From: DATJQA01 sp041169145 | GTDB lineage: Bacteria; Patescibacteriota; Minisyncoccia; UBA6257; 2-01-FULL-56-20 | Assembly (NCBI GenBank): GCA_041169145.1 | Contig: JBEEJO010000010.1 | Location: 1 to 18,946, forward strand | Direction of reading: 5' to 3' | Length of the DNA stretch: 18,946 nucleotides | Shown here: positions 12,414 through 18,946 of the stretch, piece by piece | Numbering within the stretch: the first letter of the stretch is position 1 | Layout: each line of letters begins with the position of its first letter | Program-made: the position numbers and the translations under genes | The notes under the pieces: generated by a model | What the model saw: the letters and a program-made list of their open reading frames with translations, nothing else | Databases searched by the model: none | What the model was told of the DNA's origin: nothing

Positions 12414-12466
12414 CTATTTCCGGTCGCGGTCACAGGTCATCAAAAACAAAAAATATTCATAACAAC

Positions 12467-15400
12467 ATGACGAATGCATCACTTCGTCGCGCGTTGGTTT
12501 CGGTGGTCGTATGTTCAATCATTTTGAGCTCGGGGCTCTCCGGTATTTCCGGTTCGCTCCAGCTTGCAAAGGCCGACGACACGACGGTTGCGGATCCACT
12601 TCCTCCGGCAGCCGATCTGGCGCCTGCGGATCCCGGACCTGTTCTTGTACATGATGCACCTGTTGACTCGGCGCTCGCACCCGCCGAGGATATTTCCACA
12701 CCGAGCGACGAAGTCGTCACGCCCCCTATTGAAAGTGAAGCAAACCCAACTTCTCCTGAAGGCGAGGTAACCGTTCCGGTTGATCCTTCAACAAGTTCAG
12801 GACAAGTTGCACCAAGCGATGCCTTGGCAACGGATGAGACAACCCCATCAGCAGATACGTCAAGCACACCGAGTGATGCCTCGGTAACGCCTGAGCTTGC
12901 TCCCGGCACAGAACATTCCAACATTCTTGAGAATGTTGGAATGTCCGTAGAGTCGGTTTCTACGACGGAAGAGGTGGTTCCTCCGGCGGAGCCGGTTGCG
13001 GAACTTTCTCCCGCCACTGACAGTTTGGACGCGCCGTCCCAGCCGGCTGATGCGCCGCTCACGAGCGTTGACCTGCCTCAGCTCACAACCGACAAGGATG
13101 ACTATCATCCGGGCGAGACCGCCAGTATTTTTGGGCGGTTTTTTGGCGCCCTGCAGAATGTGGTGCTGAAGATATTCGGCTATGACGAAAGCGGCACGAA
13201 CGGTTATGTGGAAGAGGTACAGAATGTGACCGCGGATGAGCAGGGTTCGTTCACGACTACGTACACATTGGATGGCGTCTATCGTCCGCTCTATAACATA
13301 GTTGCGAGCGCATTGGACGGAACGCCGCTTGCACAAACGAGTTTCGCAGACACGGATACTGGTTTTGACGTGCCAACAGCGACACACACGCCAAATTCAT
13401 GGTCTAACAATACCGTAGCCAACGTTCAGAGTAGCAATAATGCTCGGACGAACACCACTGGCATAACTAATCAACAAGGTTATTCGAATTTTGGTTTTGG
13501 TATCCCAGCTGGTGCCGTCATTAATGGTATTGAAGTCGCGGTTGAATCTCAAACATCAGATAGCGGTTGTGCCATAGGGGTTAACTTATCGTGGGATGGA
13601 ACTAACTACGCGACACAGCAAACATTTACGCTAAATTCTGCGAACACAGACACATCACACACCTTTGGCGCATCCGGATCTTTATGGGCAGGCCATACTT
13701 GGGTCGCATCAGATTTTTCGGATGCAAATTTCGTAGTCAGACTTCAAGGTGTAGATCCTGGCACAAGTTGTTCTGGCGGGACTGCGACATTTGCAGTTGA
13801 TCAATTGCAAGTCAGGGTAACTTACACCAACAACCACACCATCACTGCATCTGCCGGTGCTGGCGGAACAATAACACCATCGGGAGCGGTGTCAGTATCT
13901 GATGGTTCAAATCAATCTTTCAGCTCCGCGCCGAGCGCGGGCAACGTTCTTTCGGATGTTCTCGTGGACAGCGTTTCACAGGGACGAGCAAACACCTACG
14001 CATTCACGAACGTCACCGCGAACCACACCATCGCCGCAAGCTTTGATAGTGGTTGGAGCGCGCCAAGCGCGAACGGCACTCCGGGAGCATGGACGAATGG
14101 CGGGAACGCGTACACGAGCAATGATAGCTATGCGAATACTCCAACAACTGGCGGAGCGAGCGTAAACGGCTCAGCGCAGGGGTACCGGAATTTCGGGTTG
14201 AGCATCCCGGCCGGCAATTCAGTCGACGGAATACAGGTTGCACTTGAGGCTCGCGGTACTGCGGGAGGCAACGGCACGAATACGTGCGAACTTCGCACGC
14301 GTCTTTCATGGGATAACGGAACAAGTTTTACAGACTACCAGACCGTCGTTCCGGGAACTTCTGATGCCACCTTCCTTGTCGGTGGGGCGTCGAATACCTG
14401 GGGTCACACCTGGTCCGCAAGCGAGATCGGGAATGCGAACTTCGTTCTTGAAGTAAGCATCAACGATACCGATTCAAATTGCATTACGGGTAGTACGCCG
14501 ACAACTCCGCTCTACTTGGATGAAGTGCAGGTCAAAGTTGCGTCATCGATAGACACGACAGCTCCATCGGTTCTTTCCATTGATCGCGGCTCGCCGGAAT
14601 CCGTAACAAACTCAGCGAGCGCGACTTGGCTCGTCACGTTCAGTGAAACAGTAACCGGCGTTGATACGAGCGACTTCACGCTTGTTACAACGGGCGGCAT
14701 ATCCGGAGCTTCCATTACGGGCGTATCGGGTGGACCGAACCCCTATATCGTGACCGCGAACACAGGCAGCGGAGACGGCACGCTTGGGTTGAATCTCGTT
14801 GATAATGACACGATCGTTGATGGTTCCAGCAATAAGCTTGGCGGAGTGGGCGCGGGCAACGGCAGTTTCACCGGTCAGGTTTATACGGTGGATAAAAGCA
14901 TCCCGACTGTCACCATCAATCAGGCGGCCGGACAAGCCGATCCGGCGAGTGCATCTCCGGTGAATTTCACCGTTGTATTCAGCGAGCCCGTGAGCGGATT
15001 TACGGCATCGGATGTCGCCATCACTGGAACGGCGAGCGTGGGAACAAGCAAGACCATCACGACGAGCACCGCGACTACCTACAATGTCGCTGTGAGCGGC
15101 ATGACGACGAGCGGAACGCTCATTGCGAATATCCCAGCCGGTGCGGCTCAGGACGGAATTCCGAACCAGAGCACTGCCGCAACCTTCACGGACAATACGG
15201 TTCAGTATAATCATCCGACCTGGGCGATAACCGCAAGCGCGGGCACGGGCGGAACCATTACGCCGTCGGGTTCGGTCGCCGTGAACCAAGGTTCGAACCA
15301 GGCGTTCAGTATCGTTCCGAGCTCGGGTTACATTGTCTCGGATGTACTGGTTGATGGTGTGTCGCAAGGGAAACTGGACAGATACACCTTTAGTAGTGTT

Positions 15401-18400
15401 ACGACTACGCATACAATCGATGTCAGTTTTGAGAGCGGATGGAAGTCACCGACTCTTTCGGATGGAACAGGATTCACGAGCCCAGACAACGCATTTGTTC
15501 CGGACAATACATATGCCACTGGTGCGCGAAATGCTGCGCAGAAGTACGCTAACTTCGGTCTTGGTATCCCGACCGGCTCAACCATTAACGGCATCGAAGT
15601 GTACGTTGAGGGATACAAAGAACAGGGAAGTACGGTAAATAAATCGTTCGATGTTGCGCTTTCATGGAATAACAGCACATATACCACCGCGAAGAACACT
15701 GGCGATTTACCGAATACACAAGATAAACTCCTAATTCTTGGTGGTCCCACTGATACGTGGGGTCGCACATGGTCCGCAAGCGATTTCTCTGATGCAAATT
15801 TCAGAGCGCGGCTCACGGCGATATTTGCGACGAATGCATCCGCTCCGCTCGACCTCGACCAACTTCAGGTCAAAGTTTTCTACACCCTCCCGGGGCACAT
15901 CATCGTAGACAAGGTGACCATACCGGGCGGCGCATCGCAGTCGTTCACCTTCACGACGACGGGCTCCGGATACTCCGGATTCTCATTGACCGACGCCGCA
16001 CCGGTGAATGACCAGACGCTCGTTGCCGGAACGTATTCCGTTTCGGAATCCGCCGTAGCGGGTTGGGCGCAGGATAGCGTTGTGTGCGTGAGCAGTCTCG
16101 GCGGCAGCGAACTTCCCACGGCCATCGACCTCACGGCCGGTGAAACCGTCACGTGCACCTTCACGAACAAGGATTCGATCGCGCCGACCATCACCATCGT
16201 GAATCCGAATACCACACCGGCGCAAAGCAAAACGGTGACGGCCTCCACGAACGAAGGTACGCTCACGCAGAGTGTCGTCACGTCCGGCTCGGTCTGCGAT
16301 GGGACACTGACGTTCTCAACGTATGCGGACACGACCTTCACTTCGGAATCCGATAACGGCAAGAAGATCTGCTACAAGGCAGTCGATGCCGCTCTGAATA
16401 CAACGTATCTCATGTCCGCGGAAATCGCCGGCATTGATACGTCCGTTGGTCCGCCGAGCGCTCCCGACCTTGAGTACACGAGCGATACCGGCTCTGCGTC
16501 CTCCGACAACATTACGGGCGATACGACCCCCACGTTCTACATTTCGGGCGCGGAGTCGAACAGCACCATTACGGTTTATGCCGATGCGGCAGTGCTTGGA
16601 ACGCTCGCTATTCCGGACGGATTCTCATCCGGTGAGTTCACGCCATCAGTCCCGATGAGCGAAGGCACATACGTCATTAAAGCGAAACAGACCGATGCCG
16701 CGGGAAACGTGAGCGGATTGTCTGCGAAATTGTCGCCGGATCTCACTATTGACACGACAAAACCGGTCATCGCTTCGCACGATCCCGTGAGCGCCGCGGC
16801 AACCGGTTCTTCCGGCGCCGCCGTCACGTACACCGCTCCGGCCACGAGCGACAATGTTGATATCGCAGGCGTTGCGACATGCGCACCGGTTTCCGGTTCG
16901 CTTTTCGCGATAGGCGATACGACCGTGAATTGCAATGCAACCGATGTGGCAGGAAATCCAGCCGACCAAACTTCGTTCACGGTTACCGTGACGAATAACG
17001 CCCCGGTCGCGGTTGATGATTCCGCCACAACGAATGAAGACACGAACGCGACGGGAAATGTTCTGACGAACGACACCGATGTTGAGGGCGATACCTTGCA
17101 CGCCGTCAAAGTTACCGACCCGACGAACGGTTCCGTGACATTGCAGAGCGACGGCTCGTTCACGTACACGCCCGCCGAAAACTACAACGGCTCCGACTCA
17201 TTCACGTACAAGGCGAATGACGGACACAGTGATTCGAATATCGCCACGGTGAATATCACCGTGAATGCGATAAACGACGCTCCGGTCATCACGTCATCCG
17301 CACCGACGACGGCGACCGAAGATGTGCTCTACACCTATACTGCCGCCGCGACGGACGTTGATAGTCCCAGCGCTACCTGGAGCGTTGGCCCTGCGGACAC
17401 CTGCGCCGGTTCCGTGAATCCGACCACCGGCGTATACACGTTCACGCCCGCAGGCCCGGTGCCGCCGGCGTCATGCGATCTTTCCGTTGTGGTGAAAGAC
17501 GGCGGCTCGCCCGAACTCTCGGATACCGAAACGGCAACTGTCACGATAACCGCCGTGAACGATGCGCCGACCGCGGTTGCGGACAACGCAACGACGACTC
17601 AAGACGTTGTAATAGACATCAATGTGCTCGTGAATGATACCGACCCCGAAAAAGATCCGTTGACGCCCGTGGTATTTAGCGATCCGTTCCACGGTGCCGC
17701 GACCGTGAATCCAGACAAGACGATACATTATGTTCCGACAGCCGGTTACCACGGTGCGGACTCGTTCACTTATAAAGTGAATGATGGCTCTGCGAATTCA
17801 AGCGACGTAACGGTTTCGATAACCGTTGTCGATAATGTTCCGCCGGCGATCGCCATTACCGCACCGGCCGCGAGCGCGCTCGTAAAGGGAACGGAATCGG
17901 TGGAATTCACCGATAACGAAAAGACCGCGCCGCAATGCTCGATAGATAATTCCGTTTGGGTCGCCTGCGCATCGGCGAGCACCTTGCTCTCCGATATCAC
18001 CGGATTCAGCGGTCTCCCGCAGGGTTCGTTCACGCTGTACGTGAAAGACACCGACCTCGCCGGAAATACCGGCAACGCAAGCCAAATCCTCGTGAAAGAT
18101 ACCGTTGCGCCGACGGTGGTGCTGAGCGACGACCATGCGGACAATATCGTTCGCGATGCCGATACCGTGCTTATTACCGCGACATTTACCGAAGCGAATG
18201 CCATAGACGAAACAGTGCCTCCGACCATCACCATCCACTCGCCGGTGCCATTGGTTGATCACGCAACCATGACTAAGGTGAGCAACTTGGTTTGGACCTA
18301 TGAATGGAATGTTCCGGCCGGCAATGATGGCACGCACACGGTTTCGATCAGCGCCAGCGATACCGTTGGCAATGCGAACGAGGATGCAACCGGAAAAACT

Positions 18401-18946
18401 TCGTATGTGATCGACAACGTCGCGCCGGATCTGACCGCGACCTTTGCGGCGGACGGCGTCTCGATGCCCGAAGCTCCCGCGGGAACGTTCGCGCTCCTGA
18501 CCCACTTCTTCCCGGACACGCACCGCATGATCCAATTCGGCGCCGGAACATCAGCGACCGAAACGTTGAAATCGGAGAAGTTCGGCCTATATCTCACGGA
18601 TTCATTCGTTACGAAAGCTGACCTCACAGCCTACTACAATGCACGCACCGAACTTCCGAGCGTGTATCGCGACTACCTGATAGCCGCGCTCGATGGTTCG
18701 ACGCATCCGTTCGCGTACATTGATGGCGGCACGCTGAAACTCGTTGACGCCGCGAAGTTCGACTTGATGGCCGCGACATCCGACATGGATATTCCGGACG
18801 ACTATCCGCTCGGCACCTACACCGTGTCCGGAAAGATCGTAGACTTGGCCGGAAATGAGCAAACGGTTACGTACACCCTCTCCGTAACGGGGGATAGAGT
18901 TCTGCCGGTCATCAGCATCGTTAATCCCGACAATTCGCCGGCGCAG
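12467..18946 (+). CDS. Giant modular surface adhesin (3' partial)
   Basis: Frame open for 2160 codons to the window end. Signal peptide 1-36 (hydrophobic 10-27, cut after AKA; ordinary type, not SipW). Residues 37-200 are a Pro/Thr/Ser/Asp-rich linker holding two repeat-derived inserts. Then a beta domain (203-300, TTDKDDYHPGETASIFG). Module A (NFG-[FL]-[GS]-IP-[AT]-G...GI-[EQ]-V...LSW...TW.ASD...NF) occurs three times (about 300-454, 527-697, 990-1143), alternating with two InlB-B-repeat-like modules (455-527, 916-990); two Ig-like domains lie at 699-916. A CnaB-like module follows (1145-1237; Lys1149, Glu1194, Asn1234), then Ig-like domains, an HYR-like domain (1434-1511), and cadherin/tandem-95-like domains (VDDSATTNED, 1512-1605 and on). 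The last domain begins to repeat the unit at 1237. Likely a cell-surface adhesin; the anchor is beyond the window. Confidence 0.9.
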   Translation, partial: MTNASLRRALVSVVVCSIILSSGLSGISGSLQLAKADDTTVADPLPPAADLAPADPGPVLVHDAPVDSALAPAEDISTPSDEVVTPPIESEANPTSPEGEVTVPVDPSTSSGQVAPSDALATDETTPSADTSSTPSDASVTPELAPGTEHSNILENVGMSVESVSTTEEVVPPAEPVAELSPATDSLDAPSQPADAPLTSVDLPQLTTDKDDYHPGETASIFGRFFGALQNVVLKIFGYDESGTNGYVEEVQNVTADEQGSFTTTYTLDGVYRPLYNIVASALDGTPLAQTSFADTDTGFDVPTATHTPNSWSNNTVANVQSSNNARTNTTGITNQQGYSNFGFGIPAGAVINGIEVAVESQTSDSGCAIGVNLSWDGTNYATQQTFTLNSANTDTSHTFGASGSLWAGHTWVASDFSDANFVVRLQGVDPGTSCSGGTATFAVDQLQVRVTYTNNHTITASAGAGGTITPSGAVSVSDGSNQSFSSAPSAGNVLSDVLVDSVSQGRANTYAFTNVTANHTIAASFDSGWSAPSANGTPGAWTNGGNAYTSNDSYANTPTTGGASVNGSAQGYRNFGLSIPAGNSVDGIQVALEARGTAGGNGTNTCELRTRLSWDNGTSFTDYQTVVPGTSDATFLVGGASNTWGHTWSASEIGNANFVLEVSINDTDSNCITGSTPTTPLYLDEVQVKVASSIDTTAPSVLSIDRGSPESVTNSASATWLVTFSETVTGVDTSDFTLVTTGGISGASITGVSGGPNPYIVTANTGSGDGTLGLNLVDNDTIVDGSSNKLGGVGAGNGSFTGQVYTVDKSIPTVTINQAAGQADPASASPVNFTVVFSEPVSGFTASDVAITGTASVGTSKTITTSTATTYNVAVSGMTTSGTLIANIPAGAAQDGIPNQSTAATFTDNTVQYNHPTWAITASAGTGGTITPSGSVAVNQGSNQAFSIVPSSGYIVSDVLVDGVSQGKLDRYTFSSVTTTHTIDVSFESGWKSPTLSDGTGFTSPDNAFVPDNTYATGARNAAQKYANFGLGIPTGSTINGIEVYVEGYKEQGSTVNKSFDVALSWNNSTYTTAKNTGDLPNTQDKLLILGGPTDTWGRTWSASDFSDANFRARLTAIFATNASAPLDLDQLQVKVFYTLPGHIIVDKVTIPGGASQSFTFTTTGSGYSGFSLTDAAPVNDQTLVAGTYSVSESAVAGWAQDSVVCVSSLGGSELPTAIDLTAGETVTCTFTNKDSIAPTITIVNPNTTPAQSKTVTASTNEGTLTQSVVTSGSVCDGTLTFSTYADTTFTSESDNGKKICYKAVDAALNTTYLMSAEIAGIDTSVGPPSAPDLEYTSDTGSASSDNITGDTTPTFYISGAESNSTITVYADAAVLGTLAIPDGFSSGEFTPSVPMSEGTYVIKAKQTDAAGNVSGLSAKLSPDLTIDTTKPVIASHDPVSAAATGSSGAAVTYTAPATSDNVDIAGVATCAPVSGSLFAIGDTTVNCNATDVAGNPADQTSFTVTVTNNAPVAVDDSATTNEDTNATGNVLTNDTDVEGDTLHAVKVTDPTNGSVTLQSDGSFTYTPAENYNGSDSFTYKANDGHSDSNIATVNITVNAINDAPVITSSAPTTATEDVLYTYTAAATDVDSPSATWSVGPADTCAGSVNPTTGVYTFTPAGPVPPASCDLSVVVKDGGSPELSDTETATVTITAVNDAPTAVADNATTTQDVVIDINVLVNDTDPEKDPLTPVVFSDPFHGAATVNPDKTIHYVPTAGYHGADSFTYKVNDGSANSSDVTVSITVVDNVPPAIAITAPAASALVKGTESVEFTDNEKTAPQCSIDNSVWVACASASTLLSDITGFSGLPQGSFTLYVKDTDLAGNTGNASQILVKDTVAPTVVLSDDHADNIVRDADTVLITATFTEANAIDETVPPTITIHSPVPLVDHATMTKVSNLVWTYEWNVPAGNDGTHTVSISASDTVGNANEDATGKTSYVIDNVAPDLTATFAADGVSMPEAPAGTFALLTHFFPDTHRMIQFGAGTSATETLKSEKFGLYLTDSFVTKADLTAYYNARTELPSVYRDYLIAALDGSTHPFAYIDGGTLKLVDAAKFDLMAATSDMDIPDDYPLGTYTVSGKIVDLAGNEQTVTYTLSVTGDRVLPVISIVNPDNSPAQ
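12785..12806 (+). repeat. Dispersed short repeat inside coding sequence (PSTSSGQ type)
   Basis: Bases 12785-12806 (ccttcaacaagttcagg...) encode PSTSSGQ on the + strand and CPELVEG on the complementary strand. This peptide pair is the well-known signature of a short dispersed repeat in many environmental bacterial genomes, here carried in frame in the low-complexity linker. Confidence 0.55.
12913..12944 (+). repeat. Palindromic repeat inside coding sequence
   Basis: A perfect 15-bp inverted repeat (12913-12927 with 12930-12944) in frame within the linker of the giant protein, encoding EHSNILENVGMS. It matches the operon terminator at 12129-12158 except for one position in each arm, and those two changes preserve base pairing. 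Confidence 0.7.

Larger units (their letters stand above)
12081..12466. other. Intergenic region between operon and giant adhesin gene
   Basis: It holds the operon terminator, a small-RNA candidate with promoter and terminator (12265-12413), and an AT-rich leader (12430-12466) directly before the giant gene. A 44-codon frame at 12174-12308 (ATG after GGAGGA) is the only possible small protein and is not strongly supported. No Shine-Dalgarno precedes the giant gene's ATG at 12467. Confidence 0.6.

Noticed and set aside
13365..18946. CRISPR array or tandem DNA repeats
   Set aside because: The repetition in the giant gene is at protein-domain level with diverged DNA; no regular short direct repeats with spacers occur in the window.

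Overview
The window (about 55-58% GC by eye) reads as a bacterial chromosome segment, most likely from the Candidate Phyla Radiation (Patescibacteria, Parcubacteria-like). This rests on an EF-P with a M-Q-Q-R-K loop, a TrpR/YerC-like regulator, and dense accessory surface genes beside a few core translation genes. The lineage is inferred from gene character; there is no rRNA to confirm it.

Left part (1-4530), housekeeping and small regulators: the 3' end of a membrane protein, probably an MFS-like permease, overlaps peptide deformylase (def) by ATGA. Then come a two-helix membrane protein of unknown function, a strong terminator immediately followed by a promoter, khpA (KH-domain RNA-binding protein) and efp. 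A TrpR-like repressor on the minus strand lies between two identical long palindromes. One palindrome carries the -35 box of the repressor's own promoter and lies just upstream of a divergent promoter. That second promoter drives two tandem small proteins of unknown family which are paralogs of each other.

Middle (4530-5413): no convincing protein gene. It holds one well-supported small-RNA gene (promoter, long hairpin with a GNRA tetraloop, intrinsic terminator), a second probable transcript with promoter and terminator, and the leader of the first surface gene. In that leader the Shine-Dalgarno sequence is locked in a hairpin.

Right part (5414-18946), a surface-fibre locus: three TasA/camelysin-like secreted proteins (388, 869 and 300 aa), a SipW-type signal peptidase, and a 395-aa protein with a SipW-type signal and a long disordered tail (a possible TapA-like partner). 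A terminator, another small-RNA candidate and a giant modular adhesin (at least 2160 aa, running off the window) follow. The logic resembles Bacillus tapA-sipW-tasA: SipW matures fibre subunits that polymerise on the cell surface. The subunits here differ from Bacillus TasA in having four conserved cysteines and a DDGD acidic loop. Two of them carry C-terminal modules with Lys/Glu/Asn positions suitable for isopeptide bonds, and the giant adhesin shares that module. The second subunit also ends in two lectin-like beta-sandwich domains. A fibre that binds glycans or a host cell is a reasonable inference for an ultra-small bacterium, but it is not demonstrated.
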